Shown piece after piece: positions 41,649 to 51,959 of a stretch of 64,000 bases of DNA. Source of the DNA: Rhodoferax sp. BLA1 (GTDB taxonomy: Bacteria; Pseudomonadota; Gammaproteobacteria; Burkholderiales; Burkholderiaceae_C); NCBI RefSeq assembly GCF_013416775.1, contig NZ_SZVI01000010.1, forward strand, positions 282,673 through 346,672, read 5' to 3'. How positions within the stretch are numbered: the stretch's first letter is position 1; every line of letters begins with the position of its first letter. The notes under the pieces are model-generated. The model ran no database searches, was not told where the DNA came from, and worked only from the letters and a program-made list of their open reading frames with translations. The translations under genes and the position numbers were made by a program.

Positions 41649-43088
41649 ATGACAGATACAAACGAAACAACCGCTGTGGCGGCATATCCTGACCATTGGC
41701 TGCAGGTCGAATCCCTCGACCTGGACGCCCAAGGTGTGGCCCACAAGGCCGATGGCAAGGTGGTTTTTATTGAAGGTGCCCTGCCTTTTGAGTGGGTCAG
41801 CGCCAACATCAACCGCCACAAGAACAACTGGGAGCAGGGCACACTGACCCAGATCCATCGCGACTCGTCCCAGCGTGTGCAGCCCGGTTGCCCACATTTT
41901 GGCCTGCACACCGGCGCCTGTGGTGGCTGCAAGATGCAGCACTTGCACAGCGCCGCGCAGGTGGCGGTCAAACAACGTGCCCTGGAAGACAATTTGTGGC
42001 ATCTGGGCAAAGTCAAGCCCGAGCAGATGCTGCGACCGATCGAGGGGCCGACCTGGGGCTACCGCTACCGGGCTCGTTTGTCGGTGCGTTTTGTCCGCAA
42101 AAAAGGCACGGTGTTGATTGGTTTTCATGAGCGCAAAAGCCGTTATGTGGCTGACATGGCGGTCTGCCCGGTGTTGCCACCGCAAGTCAGTGCGATGCTG
42201 ATGCCACTGCGCGACCTGATTGGCTCACTCGACGCAGTGGAAACCTGTCCGCAGATCGAGCTGGCGTGTGGCGACAAGGTGATTGCCCTGGTGCTGCGGC
42301 ATCTTGAGCCCCTCAGCCAGGCAGATTTGCAGCGCTTGCGTGTTTTTGCGGCAGCCAACCCGCCGGTTCAGTGGTGGCTGCAATCCAAGGGCCCGGAGAC
42401 GGTGTGCCTGCTCGACGAAGGCGGTGAGCCGCTGTCTTATGCGCTGCCTGAGTTTGGCATCACTATGCCGTTTAAACCGACGGATTTCACCCAAGTCAAC
42501 CCGCAGATCAACCGGGTGCTTGTGTCGCGGGCTTTGCGTTTGCTCGACGCACAACAAAATGAGCGGGTGATTGACTGGTTTTGTGGCTTGGGCAACTTCA
42601 CCTTGCCCATTGCCACCCAGGCAGCGGAGGTCTTGGGCATCGAGGGCAGCGAGGTGCTGGTGGCTCGGGCACGCCAGAATTATGAGGAAAATCGTGCTCA
42701 CACCCTTATCAATAAAGGGCTATTTACTACTTCTTTTGTAGCGCGCAACCTGTTTGAGATCACCCCGGAGATGCTGGTGAAGGACGGTGTGGCTGACAAA
42801 TGGTTGGTGGATCCGCCACGTGAAGGTGCTTTTGCGCTGGCGCTGGCGCTGGCTGAGCTGCACCGGCAACGCCTGGGCACCTCCGAATTACCGCCCACAC
42901 CGGGCGCCCAAGCCTGGACTCCGCCCAAACGCATTGTGTATGTGAGTTGTAATCCGTCGACCCTGGCGCGGGATGCCGGTCTGCTGGTGAATCAGGCGGG
43001 TTACCGCTGTTCAGCCGCTGGTGTGGTCAACATGTTCCCGCACACCGCGCATGTGGAGAGCATGGCTGTTTTTGACCTGGCTGAGTAA
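41649..43088 (+). CDS. rlmD: 23S rRNA (uracil-1939-C5)-methyltransferase RlmD
   Basis: 479-residue rRNA methyltransferase. It has an N-terminal TRAM-like region ([20 protein letters not shown]), the 4Fe-4S cluster Cys set [17 protein letters not shown] near residues 79-96, and SAM motifs [14 protein letters not shown] and [15 protein letters not shown]. The catalytic Cys is in [12 protein letters not shown] near 438. An insertion of about 17 residues near 350 ([18 protein letters not shown]) is encoded by a repeat element, and the frame is kept. Confidence 0.93.
   Translation: MTDTNETTAVAAYPDHWLQVESLDLDAQGVAHKADGKVVFIEGALPFEWVSANINRHKNNWEQGTLTQIHRDSSQRVQPGCPHFGLHTGACGGCKMQHLHSAAQVAVKQRALEDNLWHLGKVKPEQMLRPIEGPTWGYRYRARLSVRFVRKKGTVLIGFHERKSRYVADMAVCPVLPPQVSAMLMPLRDLIGSLDAVETCPQIELACGDKVIALVLRHLEPLSQADLQRLRVFAAANPPVQWWLQSKGPETVCLLDEGGEPLSYALPEFGITMPFKPTDFTQVNPQINRVLVSRALRLLDAQQNERVIDWFCGLGNFTLPIATQAAEVLGIEGSEVLVARARQNYEENRAHTLINKGLFTTSFVARNLFEITPEMLVKDGVADKWLVDPPREGAFALALALAELHRQRLGTSELPPTPGAQAWTPPKRIVYVSCNPSTLARDAGLLVNQAGYRCSAAGVVNMFPHTAHVESMAVFDLAE
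42691..42742 (+). repeat. Repeat element inside rlmD, in frame
   Basis: It has CGTGCTCACACCCTTATC, then AATAAAGGGCTATTTACTAC and TTCTTTTGTAGC. The CCCTTAT/ATAAAGGG arms and the TAGC end of the intergenic family are present. The local codon use (TTA, ATA-free but AT-rich ACT, TCT, GTA) departs from the surrounding GC-rich gene. Confidence 0.65.
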
Positions 43089-43138
43089 GACGCAGGCTTG
43101 TTGATCAGATGGCCATCTGCACCTGGGCAAACCGGGTG

Positions 43139-43477
43139 TTACTTGGCTCTTGACTTTGGCTTGGGGTCTTCAATGATTTCTTCAGCAGGGGGAGCTGGTG
43201 CTGCCGCAGGCGCCACGATCTCGGCACGTTGACCTTCCAGCTTGTTTTCCCGCATATAGGCGTCCATTTCAAGCCAGCCTGCGTAAATCGCTGCTTTGTT
43301 GATGCCCTTGTTCAAGGCATAACAATCTTCGATGCCGCGCAGGCCATTGCGGCAAGCGGCCCCAATGGCTTTGGCATCGGCCTCTTTTTGGGCAATTCTG
43401 GGGTCCGGCCCCAGGCCCAGCAGGTCGCAGCCAGCCACCAGCAGGGCCACACAAAGGATCAGCAAGCGTCTGGACAT
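43139..43477 (-). CDS. Small predicted lipoprotein
   Basis: 112-residue protein with a lipoprotein signal (RRLLILCVALLVAGC, lipobox Cys17). A mature part with two further Cys (ACRNGLRGIEDCYALNKGIN) forms a helical pair, and the tail is Pro/Ala-rich with a Lys-rich end. The conserved CxxG...DCY pattern suggests a small disulfide-bonded helical hairpin. I do not recognise a named family. It lies after the terminator that follows the Bax-inhibitor gene and so probably has its own promoter. Confidence 0.7.
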   Translation of the reverse strand: MSRRLLILCVALLVAGCDLLGLGPDPRIAQKEADAKAIGAACRNGLRGIEDCYALNKGINKAAIYAGWLEMDAYMRENKLEGQRAEIVAPAAAPAPPAEEIIEDPKPKSRAK

Positions 43478-43555
43478 AGGGTAAAGCGCAAAAGGGGAAT
43501 GAGCGGGCACAGGGTGATTTTGATTCAACCACGACGGCCCCATCAACAAAACATG

Positions 43556-43579
43556 AAAAAAGGCCCGGATGGGCCTTTT
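43556..43579. terminator. Intrinsic terminator after the Bax-inhibitor-1 gene
   Basis: AAAAAGGCCC GGAT GGGCCTTTT is a perfect GC-rich hairpin with A and T runs on either side. On the minus strand it ends in a T run, terminating the upstream membrane-protein gene. Confidence 0.88.
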
Positions 43580-43607
43580 GTTCTGGCGCTTGGGGCGCAG
43601 CAGGAGG

Positions 43608-44303
43608 TCAGTCGCGTTCGCCGCCCATGATACCCAGCAGGGCCAGCAGGCTCTGGAACACGTTGATGACGTCCAGATAGAGTGCCAGTGTGGCGCTGAT
43701 GTAGTTGGTTTCGCCGCCATCGACGATGCGTTTGATGTCGTACAGCATGTAGGCGCTGAATACACCAATCGCCATCACCGAGATCGCCATCATGCCTGCG
43801 GTGGAGCCCACAAACACATTGATGATGCCACCCACCATGATGGCCAGGGCACCCACAAACAGCCACTTGCCCATGCCAGAGAGGTCACGTTTGATCACGC
43901 TGGAGAGGCTGGCCATGGCAAAAAACACACCTGCCGTGCCACCAAAGGCGGTCATCACCAGTTCCGGGCCATTCTTGAAACCCAGCACCATGGCAATCAT
44001 GCGCGACAACATCAGGCCCATGAAAAAGGTGAAGCCCAACAGCACCGGCACACCGGCTGCCGAATTCTTGGTTTTTTCAATGGCAAAGATGAAGCCGAAA
44101 GCCCCACCCAGGAACAGGATCAATCCCAAACCACCACCCAGCGACTGGGTGATGCCGGTGGCCACACCGAGCCAGGCACCCAAGACGGTCGGAACCAAGC
44201 TGAGCGCCAGCAACCAATAGGTGTTGCGCAAGACGCGGTTGCGTTGTTGTGCACCAGCGTTCAAGCCATAGCTGCGGTCAATCGATTGAATGTGATCGGT
44301 CAT
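43608..44303 (-). CDS. Bax inhibitor-1/YccA family membrane protein
   Basis: 231-residue inner-membrane protein with seven predicted helices, including NTYWLLALSLVPTVLGAWLG, GLGLILFLGGAFGFIFAIEK and SVMAIGVFSAYMLYDIKRIV. The C-terminal YDIKRIVDGG...YLDVINVFQSLL is the BI-1 family pattern with the Asp residues of the pH/calcium sensor. YccA relatives modulate FtsH. It is a single gene closed by the terminator at 43556. Confidence 0.92.
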   Translation of the reverse strand: MTDHIQSIDRSYGLNAGAQQRNRVLRNTYWLLALSLVPTVLGAWLGVATGITQSLGGGLGLILFLGGAFGFIFAIEKTKNSAAGVPVLLGFTFFMGLMLSRMIAMVLGFKNGPELVMTAFGGTAGVFFAMASLSSVIKRDLSGMGKWLFVGALAIMVGGIINVFVGSTAGMMAISVMAIGVFSAYMLYDIKRIVDGGETNYISATLALYLDVINVFQSLLALLGIMGGERD

Positions 44304-44485
44304 ACCAATACTCCTTTACTGCCGGAAAACATGAAGACGCGTAGAGTTTAAGCGTGGGCAGCCCCTTTTTTCAAAAAATGAGGGTGCAAGCTCCTACTTT
44401 TCGTGAGGCTACTTGTGACTTGAACAGAGTCACAACGCGGTGTGTTCGCCGTTATGCTTGGTGCTTTACACCTCAAAAAACGCAC

Positions 44486-44893
44486 ATGAAAACCAAGATG
44501 TTTCTGGAATTGTCTGATGTCAAGTTGATAGCTGCCGCCGCTGAAGCCGAGGCGCTGCGCAACCAGTGGGCGGTGACGATCGCCATCGTGGACGACGGTG
44601 GCCATTTGTTGTGGCTGCAGCGCCTGGATGGTGCGCCTGCCCTGACCGCCCACATTGCGCCAGCCAAGGCGAATACCGCAGCCTTGGGGAGGCGTGAGAG
44701 CAAGGCCTATGAAGACATCGTGAATGGGGGGCGAACCTCCTTCTTGAGTGTGCCCACCGTTGAAGGGCTTTTGGAAGGTGGGGTGCCGATTCTGAAAGAT
44801 GGCTTGTGTCTGGGCGCAGTGGGTGTCAGCGGTGTCAAGTCCAGCGAAGACGCACAAATCGCACGTGCTGGTATTGCCGCGTTGGCCCTCTGA
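44486..44893 (+). CDS. GlcG/HbpS family (DUF336) protein
   Basis: 135-residue single-domain protein of the GlcG/HbpS family. It has LIAAAAEAEALRNQWAVTIA, VDDGGHLLWLQRLDGAPALT, AKANTAALGRRESKAYED and a C-terminal GGVPILKDGLCLGAVGVSGV. Some relatives bind heme or degrade small acids, but the role here is unknown. ATG 44486 is the first Met aligning with the family. It is convergent with the TonB-like gene. Confidence 0.85.
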   Translation: MKTKMFLELSDVKLIAAAAEAEALRNQWAVTIAIVDDGGHLLWLQRLDGAPALTAHIAPAKANTAALGRRESKAYEDIVNGGRTSFLSVPTVEGLLEGGVPILKDGLCLGAVGVSGVKSSEDAQIARAGIAALAL

Positions 44894-44908
44894 CAAGCCC
44901 TGTTGTGG

Positions 44909-45649
44909 TTAATTGGGCAGCTTGAAGCTGATCGGCACATCAAACCACATGTCCTGTGCCTGCCCATCAACTTTGCCGGGCACATAACGCCAGGCCAGAA
45001 CGGCTCTCAAGGCCGACTGGTCCAGGCGTTCAAATCCGCTGGATTGGACAACTTCACCCCGCAACGCTTGGCCGTTCCTGCCAATCAACACCCGCACCAT
45101 GACCTTGCCGCTTTCTCGTAGTCTGAGGCTCAGCGCGGGATAGGGCGGCTGCGGGTTGTTCAGGTAATCTGCCTGGTTGGATGGCAAGTGCAGCCCGCTT
45201 GACGCTGTGTTTTTACCGGCGCTCCCCGCATCTGCGACAGAGGTCGCTACCGGGGCAGCGTTGTCGGTATGGGTAGGTGATGCATGTTCTGCAATGGTGC
45301 CTGTCTGGCTGGGGGTGTGGGTGCTGCTGTTTGGGTTTTTCGTGGGCTGGTCTGTCTGTGCTGCAGGGGGGGCCACGGGCGCGCGCTTGCTGCTTGGCCT
45401 AGCGGCTAACAGGCGGTGCTCGACAGGGGCGTGGTTCGCCTGTGTTGTCGGTGCCTGTGCGGGGGATGGCTCCAGAATGTGTCGGGTCTGAACAGGAGTT
45501 GGTGCCTGCTCTGGCTGGTCTGGTCGGCTTACCTCCCACCAGCTGATCACGAACAGGTGGCCACACAACACCCCACAACTGAGTAAAAAGAGCTTCAATC
45601 CGATTCTGGGGTCTTGGGTGTGGCGGGCGCAGGCCTGTCGCTGAGGCAA
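44909..45649 (-). CDS. Second TonB-family protein, without ExbBD
   Basis: About 246 residues: an N-terminal membrane segment (LKLFLLSCGVLCGHLFVIS), a long Pro/Ala/Thr-rich spacer from 40 to 160, and a C-terminal TonB domain. That domain has NPQPPYPALSLRLRESGKVM, SSGFERLDQSALRAVLAWRY and VPISFKLPN. The domain arrangement and its C-terminal residues are very similar to tonB at 19.2 kb. The start is uncertain: TTG 45649 has no clear Shine-Dalgarno, but the frame is short of ATG. It lies just after ppsR, an odd setting with no receptor or exbBD nearby. Confidence 0.78.
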   Translation of the reverse strand: MPQRQACARHTQDPRIGLKLFLLSCGVLCGHLFVISWWEVSRPDQPEQAPTPVQTRHILEPSPAQAPTTQANHAPVEHRLLAARPSSKRAPVAPPAAQTDQPTKNPNSSTHTPSQTGTIAEHASPTHTDNAAPVATSVADAGSAGKNTASSGLHLPSNQADYLNNPQPPYPALSLRLRESGKVMVRVLIGRNGQALRGEVVQSSGFERLDQSALRAVLAWRYVPGKVDGQAQDMWFDVPISFKLPN

Positions 45650-45661
45650 GCCGTAGACAGG

Positions 45662-46483
45662 TCAGTAAGTCAATCGCTCCGGGCGCAGCTCTTGCAGAAT
45701 GGTGGTCGAGATTTCTTCGATCGATTTGGTGGTGGTGGACAGCCACCGAATGCCGGACCGACGCATCATGGCTTCCGCTTCCTTGACCTCATGGCGGCAG
45801 TTGGCCAAAGACGCGTATTTGGAATTAGGTCGGCGTTCATTGCGGATCTCGCTGAGCCGTTCGGGCTGGATGGTCAGGCCAAACAGCTTCTTGCGTTGGG
45901 CCTTGAGCACGGCGGGCAGGTCCTGGCGCTCAAAATCTTCCGGAATCAGGGGGTAGTTCGAGGCCTTGAGTCCATATTGCATCGCCAAATACAGCGAGGT
46001 TGGGGTTTTCCCACTTCGGCTGACGCCGATCAAAATCACGTCGGAGCCTTCCAGATCGCGGTTGGACTGGCCATCATCGTGCTCCAGAGAAAAGTTGATG
46101 GCTTCAATGCGGGACTGGTACTCTTCACTCTTGCTCGAGTCACTGAATCGACCAATACGGTGGTTGGACTTCAGGCCAAGTTCATTTTCCAGCGGGTGCA
46201 CAAAGGTGCTGAACATGTCCATCAGCATGCCGCTGCAGTTCTCAGTGATGACCCGCAGCACCTCGACGTTCGCCAGCGTCAGAAAAACAATCGGGCGTTT
46301 GTTGTCAATCGTGGCCGCGTGGTTGATTTGTCGGATCACCGTGTGTGCTTTGTCCACACTGTCAATGAACGGCAACCGGACACGGTGCAGATTCGCCTCG
46401 AACTGGTTCAAGATGGCATTACCAAAGGTTTCGGCGGTGATGCCGGTGCCATCAGAGACAAAAAAAACAGTGCGGTTGGGCAT
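45662..46483 (-). CDS. ppsR: PEP synthetase regulatory protein (kinase/phosphorylase)
   Basis: 273-residue PpsR/DUF299 enzyme that inactivates PEP synthase by ADP-dependent phosphorylation of a Thr and reactivates it by phosphorolysis. It has [19 protein letters not shown] at the start and the P-loop [19 protein letters not shown] near residue 153. It is divergent from ppsA, its target, as is usual in proteobacteria. Confidence 0.94.
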   Translation of the reverse strand: MPNRTVFFVSDGTGITAETFGNAILNQFEANLHRVRLPFIDSVDKAHTVIRQINHAATIDNKRPIVFLTLANVEVLRVITENCSGMLMDMFSTFVHPLENELGLKSNHRIGRFSDSSKSEEYQSRIEAINFSLEHDDGQSNRDLEGSDVILIGVSRSGKTPTSLYLAMQYGLKASNYPLIPEDFERQDLPAVLKAQRKKLFGLTIQPERLSEIRNERRPNSKYASLANCRHEVKEAEAMMRRSGIRWLSTTTKSIEEISTTILQELRPERLTY

Positions 46484-46647
46484 GTGCAGGCTGGTTTAGG
46501 TTGGGTGACTTGCGTGCCAACCGTCAATTTCAGCCTTCCCAGAGGGCTGACTCGGTGTCGCGCAAGCCTACAATTCTTATTATCGGATCGATTTGCCGCG
46601 CAGCGCCCCACCGAGAACACCACAACAGACGGGAATGGGCTGCGCGT

Positions 46648-46690
46648 TGACCGCTGTTACGCAAAAAAACGGCGGTCATGACCAGTTTTT
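46648..46690 (+). promoter_or_regulatory. Hairpin with T-run in the ppsA leader
   Basis: TGACCGC, 17 bases with an A7 run, GCGGTCA, then TGACCAG and TTTTTT. A 7-bp perfect stem precedes a T6 run about 20 bases before the ppsA start. It could be an attenuator or terminator-like leader structure, identified by symmetry only. Confidence 0.4.
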
Positions 46691-46709
46691 TAACTTCTGG
46701 AGTTTTATC

Positions 46710-49103
46710 ATGACCGCGCTTTTTGCATCGACCGATCTGGTCGTCCCCTTTGAGAACTTGAGAATGACCGACGTGGATTCGGTCGGCGGCAAAAATGCCA
46801 GCTTGGGGGAGATGATTTCCAATTTGCCCACAGGTGTCAAAGTACCCACCGGCTTTGCCACCACGGCACATGCCTTCCGGGAGTTCCTGGCCCATGGCAA
46901 TCTGAGCCAAAAAATCAATGGCCGTTTGGCGGGCTTGGATACCGAAGATGTCAATGCCTTGGCCGTGGCTGGAGCTGAAATTCGTGCCATGGTGGAAAGC
47001 CAGCCTTTCCCGGCAGATTTCGAGCGTGATATCCGTGCGGCTTTTGCGGTGTTGTGTGGTGACAACCCCTCTGCATCGTTTGCGGTGCGCTCGTCTGCCA
47101 CGGCCGAAGATTTGCCCGACGCCTCTTTTGCTGGCCAGCAGGAAACATTCCTCAATGTGACCGGTATTGACGAGGTCTTGCACAAGATGCGTGAGGTGTT
47201 CGCCTCGCTGTACAACGACCGTGCCATCAGCTACCGGGTTCACAAAGGTTTTGCCCATGAACATGTGGCGCTCAGTGCAGGTGTTCAGCGCATGGTACGT
47301 TCTGACCTGGGCTCGGCCGGTGTGATGTTTACCCTGGACACCGAGTCCGGGTTTGAAGATGTGGTGTTCATCACCTCGAGTTATGGTCTGGGTGAGACGG
47401 TGGTGCAGGGTGCGGTGAACCCCGACGAGTTTTATGTCCACAAGCCAATGCTCAAGGCGGGAAAGTTGGCGCTGATCCGACGCAACCTGGGCTCCAAACT
47501 GATCCAGATGCAGTTTTCAACACCCGAAGAAAAAGCCGCCACGGGCAAACTGGTGAAAACCACGGATGTCCCGACCGAGCTGCGCAACCGTTATTCACTG
47601 ACCGATGCCGAGGTCCAGAAGTTGGCCAGCTACGCCTTGGTCATTGAGTCCCACTATGGTCGGCCCATGGACATCGAGTGGGGCAAGGACGGAATTGATG
47701 GTGAGTTATACATCTTGCAAGCGCGTCCGGAAACCGTCAAAAGCCAGGCGCTGGGCAAGGTGGAGCACCGTTACAAGCTCAAAGGCAAAGGCGCTGTGTT
47801 GGCTGAAGGGCGAGCCATTGGCCAAAAAATCGGGACTGGCCCGGTCAAGGTGGTCTACAACATCAGCGAGATGGACCGTGTGCAGCCTGGTGATGTGCTG
47901 GTGACTGACATGACCGACCCCAACTGGGAGCCGGTGATGAAGCGGGCTTCGGCGATTGTGACCAACCGCGGCGGGCGTACCTGCCATGCCGCCATCATTG
48001 CGCGCGAGTTGGGGATTCCTGCGGTGGTGGGTTGTGGCCATGCCGATCAGGTGCTCAAGGACGGCATGTTGGTCACAGTGAGTTGTGCCGAAGGGGACAC
48101 CGGGTTCATCTATGACGGACTGTTGGAAACCGAGGTTACCGAAGTTCAGCGTGGTGCGATGCCCGAGATCCCGGTCAAGATCATGATGAATGTGGGCAAC
48201 CCGCAACTTGCGTTTGATTTTTGCCAGCTGCCCAATGCCGGTGTGGGTCTGGCGCGACTCGAGTTCATCATCAACAACAACATTGGTGTGCACCCGAAAG
48301 CTATCTTGGACTACCCCAATATTGACGCCGATCTCAAAAAAGCGGTGGAGTCTGTTGCGCGCGGCCATGCCTCTCCGCGGGCCTTTTACGTGGATCGGGT
48401 GGCCGAAGGTGTGGCCACCATTGCTGCGGCCTTCTGGCCCAAGCCGGTCATCGTGCGGCTCTCTGATTTCAAGAGCAACGAATACCGCAAGCTGATTGGT
48501 GGCAGCCGCTACGAGCCTGAAGAAGAGAACCCCATGTTGGGCTTTCGAGGTGCGGCGCGTTATGTCAGTGCTGACTTTGGTGAGGCCTTTGCCATGGAAT
48601 GCGAGGCACTCAAACGTGTGCGCGAAACCATGGGGCTGGTCAATGTCCAGGTGATGGTGCCGTTTGTCCGAACCCTGGGCCAAGCCAAGAAGGTGACCGA
48701 GTTGCTGGCCGAGCACGGCCTACGCCGTGGCGAATTGGATCTCAAACTGATCATGATGTGCGAGATTCCCAGCAACGCCATCTTGGCCAATGAGTTCCTG
48801 CAGTACTTTGATGGTTTCTCGATTGGTTCCAACGATCTGACCCAACTGACCTTGGGTCTGGACCGAGATTCGGGTCTGGAGTTGTTGGCCAAGGATTTTG
48901 ACGAGCGTGACCCGGCGGTCACGGCCTTGATCAGTCAGGCGATTGTTGCTTGCCGAGCCCAGGGTAAGTACATCGGGATCTGTGGCCAGGGCCCGAGCGA
49001 TCACCCTGACTTTGCCGTCTGGTTGATGCAGCAAGGTATTTCCTCGATTTCACTGAATCCGGACACCGTGGTTGCCACCTGGCAGAGCCTGGCCAGTCAA
49101 TAG
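46710..49103 (+). CDS. ppsA: Phosphoenolpyruvate synthase
   Basis: 797-residue PEP synthase (pyruvate + ATP + water to PEP + AMP + Pi). The N-terminal ATP-binding domain has [20 protein letters not shown] and [20 protein letters not shown]. The phosphohistidine domain has [20 protein letters not shown] near residue 425, with the catalytic His preceded by the PpsR-target Thr. The C-terminal PEP/pyruvate TIM barrel has [19 protein letters not shown] and [16 protein letters not shown] 46710 has GGAG upstream. Confidence 0.96.
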   Translation: MTALFASTDLVVPFENLRMTDVDSVGGKNASLGEMISNLPTGVKVPTGFATTAHAFREFLAHGNLSQKINGRLAGLDTEDVNALAVAGAEIRAMVESQPFPADFERDIRAAFAVLCGDNPSASFAVRSSATAEDLPDASFAGQQETFLNVTGIDEVLHKMREVFASLYNDRAISYRVHKGFAHEHVALSAGVQRMVRSDLGSAGVMFTLDTESGFEDVVFITSSYGLGETVVQGAVNPDEFYVHKPMLKAGKLALIRRNLGSKLIQMQFSTPEEKAATGKLVKTTDVPTELRNRYSLTDAEVQKLASYALVIESHYGRPMDIEWGKDGIDGELYILQARPETVKSQALGKVEHRYKLKGKGAVLAEGRAIGQKIGTGPVKVVYNISEMDRVQPGDVLVTDMTDPNWEPVMKRASAIVTNRGGRTCHAAIIARELGIPAVVGCGHADQVLKDGMLVTVSCAEGDTGFIYDGLLETEVTEVQRGAMPEIPVKIMMNVGNPQLAFDFCQLPNAGVGLARLEFIINNNIGVHPKAILDYPNIDADLKKAVESVARGHASPRAFYVDRVAEGVATIAAAFWPKPVIVRLSDFKSNEYRKLIGGSRYEPEEENPMLGFRGAARYVSADFGEAFAMECEALKRVRETMGLVNVQVMVPFVRTLGQAKKVTELLAEHGLRRGELDLKLIMMCEIPSNAILANEFLQYFDGFSIGSNDLTQLTLGLDRDSGLELLAKDFDERDPAVTALISQAIVACRAQGKYIGICGQGPSDHPDFAVWLMQQGISSISLNPDTVVATWQSLASQ

Positions 49104-49151
49104 CAAACACCTATAGAGCTTGGCACCACTGGGTGCCATCATCTCCAGAAG

Positions 49152-51455
49152 ATGAGACCAGAGCTGCCCTTGCCTGAAAGCCAACCCATTGCCAGCTTCA
49201 CACGCTTGCAAGGCTGGCTTTTGGTGGTTTGGTTTCTGGGTTCATTTGGCATCGTTTTTTTTGCCCACGATCTTCAACACACGCTGGTTGGTTGGCCGAT
49301 TTCGTATTGGTTTGCCGCGCAGGGCAGCTTGTTGATTTTTATCCTGATCGTGGCCGTTTATGCCCGCTTGGCCAATCGCGCAGATGGCGCTCAAGTGTTT
49401 GTTGACCCGGACTTTGGCAGGTACACACGGCGCATCCACAAGCGTTTTTTGATCTATGTGCTCATGTTTCTGTTTTTTTTGCTGGCCCTCGGACTGGCTG
49501 AGCGCATCGGACTCAAAAGGATCTGGGTAGGCGCCATCTTTTTGTTTGCCACGGTTTTTTTGTATGCCTTGATCGGCATCTACGACCGCACCTCCAGAGC
49601 CTCGGAATACTACGTGGCCGGACGTCGTATCCCGGCCATGTACAACGGTATGGCGGTGGCTGCGGACTGGATGAGTGCTGCCTCGTTCATCAGCATGGCT
49701 GGAGGCTTGTATTTGCAGGGGTTTTCCGGCTCAGGTTCACAGCCAGGTGGCTTGGTGTATGTGCTGGGCTGGACCGGCGGGTTTTGTCTGGTGGCGCTGT
49801 TGGTGGCGCCGCATTTGCGCAAGATGAACCTGTACACGGTGCCCGATTTTTTCGGCCGCCGGTTTGGTGGGCGTTGGCCTCGCATCATCGCGGCCTGGTC
49901 CGCTGTGTTGTGTTCGTTTACCTATGTGGTGGCGCAAATCTATGGCGTGGGTTTGATCACCTCGCGCCTGACTGGGGTTCAGTTCGAGATCGGTATTCTG
50001 CTGGGCTTGGGGGGTGTGCTGGTCTGCTCGTTCCTTGGGGGCATGCGTGCGGTGACCTGGACCCAGGTGACCCAGTATGTGGTGCTGATTCTGGCCTTTT
50101 TGATCCCGGTCTCCTGGCTGGCTTACAAACAGCTCGGCAACCCCATGGCGCCGGTTGTTTATGGTCAGCAACTCCCCAAAATTGCCGAACTGGAACAGCG
50201 CTTGATAGCTTCCCCGGCCGAGCAGGAGGTGGTCAATGAATACGCACGGCGAGCAAGAGACTTTGCCCTCAAGCTGAATAACCTGCCGCAATCACTGGAT
50301 GCCGAAAAAAAGTGGCATCGAGACCAAGTTCAACGCCTGACCCTGGCGCATGCAGACGAGGCGCAGATTGTGGCTGCCAGGCGTGCGCTGGCCGCATTGC
50401 CGCGTGATGAAGCCAGCGCCCGCGACAAATGGACCCGGGCCATGCACGACAACCTGGAGCGTGCCAAGCCTTTGGCTGGTATGTCTGAGCAGACGCATCC
50501 GTTTGCCGGTGACCCGAATGGCACACCCGATGAAAAAGAGAGGTTTCACACCTCTCGGCTGAATTTTTTGGCGCTGATGTTTTGTCTGATGGTGGGCACG
50601 GCGGGCCTCCCGCATCTGCTGACACGGTTTTACACCACCCAGTCCGTGGTCGAGACCAGAAATTCGGCCACTTGGTCCCTGGTTTTTATTGCGCTGCTCT
50701 ACCTGGCCGCGCCAGCCTTGGCGGTGTTGGTCAAGTTTGAGATCATGGGTCATCTGGTCGGGCAACGTTTTGATGACTTGCCGTCCTGGATTTCGCAGTG
50801 GGCCAGGCTGGATCCGTTGCTGATCTCAGTCAGTGACATCAACGGTGATCAGATCTTGCAGTTTGCCGAGCTCAGGCTGGGGCCCGACATCGTGATGCTG
50901 GCCACTCCCGAAATTGGTGGCTTGCCGTATGTCATCTCGGGCCTGGTGGCGGCGGGTGGTCTGGCCGCTGCTCTCTCTACCGCAGATGGTTTGTTGCTCA
51001 CCATTGGCAATGCACTCGCTCACGACTTGTTTTACCGCGGAAACAGTGAGACCTCGGGTGCGGTCAGTCGGGTCATGCTGTCCAAGTTTTCGCTGTTGTT
51101 GATGGCCTTGTTGGCGGCCTATGTGGCGGCTCAAAAGCCTGCCGACATTTTGATCCTGGTGTCGGCATCGTTCTCGTTGGCTGGTGCTGCTTTTGTGCCG
51201 GTGATGATTCTGGGTATCTTCTGGACCGGTGTCACGCGTTGGGCCGCCGTCAGCGGCATGCTCAGCGGCTTGGGGGTGACGGTGTATTACATGCTCATCA
51301 ACGCGCCTGGTGTACGTGCCTACTGGGGCTGGCAGGGGTCGGGCCTGTGGTTTGGTATCGAGCCCATTTCTGCAGGTGTATTTGGCATCAGTGCAGGGGT
51401 GGTCATAACCCTGCTGGTGAGTGTATTGACACGCTCCGTCAAACCGGCTCACTAA
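49152..51455 (+). CDS. Fused DUF4212-sodium:solute symporter
   Basis: 767-residue inner-membrane transporter. Residues about 15-95 ([20 protein letters not shown], then [20 protein letters not shown]) match the DUF4212 small subunit that usually is a separate gene of about 85 codons upstream of SSS symporters. The rest is an SSS/VC_2705-type symporter with [40 protein letters not shown] and [21 protein letters not shown] helical soluble insert lies near 345-465 ([20 protein letters not shown]). Acetate or another short organic acid is a likely substrate for the family, but this is not certain. Confidence 0.87.
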   Translation: MRPELPLPESQPIASFTRLQGWLLVVWFLGSFGIVFFAHDLQHTLVGWPISYWFAAQGSLLIFILIVAVYARLANRADGAQVFVDPDFGRYTRRIHKRFLIYVLMFLFFLLALGLAERIGLKRIWVGAIFLFATVFLYALIGIYDRTSRASEYYVAGRRIPAMYNGMAVAADWMSAASFISMAGGLYLQGFSGSGSQPGGLVYVLGWTGGFCLVALLVAPHLRKMNLYTVPDFFGRRFGGRWPRIIAAWSAVLCSFTYVVAQIYGVGLITSRLTGVQFEIGILLGLGGVLVCSFLGGMRAVTWTQVTQYVVLILAFLIPVSWLAYKQLGNPMAPVVYGQQLPKIAELEQRLIASPAEQEVVNEYARRARDFALKLNNLPQSLDAEKKWHRDQVQRLTLAHADEAQIVAARRALAALPRDEASARDKWTRAMHDNLERAKPLAGMSEQTHPFAGDPNGTPDEKERFHTSRLNFLALMFCLMVGTAGLPHLLTRFYTTQSVVETRNSATWSLVFIALLYLAAPALAVLVKFEIMGHLVGQRFDDLPSWISQWARLDPLLISVSDINGDQILQFAELRLGPDIVMLATPEIGGLPYVISGLVAAGGLAAALSTADGLLLTIGNALAHDLFYRGNSETSGAVSRVMLSKFSLLLMALLAAYVAAQKPADILILVSASFSLAGAAFVPVMILGIFWTGVTRWAAVSGMLSGLGVTVYYMLINAPGVRAYWGWQGSGLWFGIEPISAGVFGISAGVVITLLVSVLTRSVKPAH

Positions 51456-51483
51456 GCCAGGCAGCCAAGCCCAAACAAAAAGC

Positions 51484-51489
51484 TATAAT
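51484..51489 (+). promoter_or_regulatory. Probable -10 element of the rpsF operon
   Basis: A perfect TATAAT lies 83 bases before the rpsF start, downstream of the symporter stop. No good -35 hexamer is seen at the usual spacing. Confidence 0.5.
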
Positions 51490-51503
51490 CTTTGGCTTAC
51501 CTT

Positions 51504-51537
51504 GCCACACCCCAATCAGACGCTGGGGGTGGCTTTT
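51504..51537 (+). promoter_or_regulatory. Hairpin and T4 in the rpsF leader
   Basis: GCCACACCCC, 11 bases, GGGGGTGGC, TTTT. It lies between the TATAAT and rpsF, so it is in the mRNA leader if that promoter is real, and might be the S6:S18-type leader or a terminator for the upstream symporter. Confidence 0.45.
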
Positions 51538-51571
51538 CGCCTCATCAGAGGTACTTCCACAAGGAGTCTCA

Positions 51572-51937
51572 ATGCGTCATTATGAAATCATCCTCATGAT
51601 CCACCCGGATCAGAGCGAACAAGTTCCCGCCATGCTGGAACGCTACAAGGGCATGATCACCGCTGGTGGTGGCAAAGTGCACCGTGTCGAAGACTGGGGT
51701 CGCCGCCAGTTGGTCTACATGATCAACAAGCTGGCCAAGGCGCACTACCTGTGTGTCAACATCGAAGCTGACCAGGCTGTGATGGCTGAACTGGAACACG
51801 CCTTCAAGTTCAATGACGCTGTGTTGCGTCACCTGACCGTGTTGAAGAAAAAAGCCGAAACCGGCCCCTCTTCCATGATGAAGACTGTCGAGCGCGAAGA
51901 CGCTCGCAAGACACAGCAAGCCGAATACCAGGCTTGA
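51572..51937 (+). CDS. rpsF: 30S ribosomal protein S6
   Basis: 121-residue S6 with [40 protein letters not shown] and [15 protein letters not shown] 51572 follows AAGGAG. It leads the conserved rpsF-priB-rpsR-rplI operon and binds S18 in the small subunit platform. Confidence 0.97.
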   Translation: MRHYEIILMIHPDQSEQVPAMLERYKGMITAGGGKVHRVEDWGRRQLVYMINKLAKAHYLCVNIEADQAVMAELEHAFKFNDAVLRHLTVLKKKAETGPSSMMKTVEREDARKTQQAEYQA

Positions 51938-51959
51938 GACCCTTGTTAACCAGCTTGCA

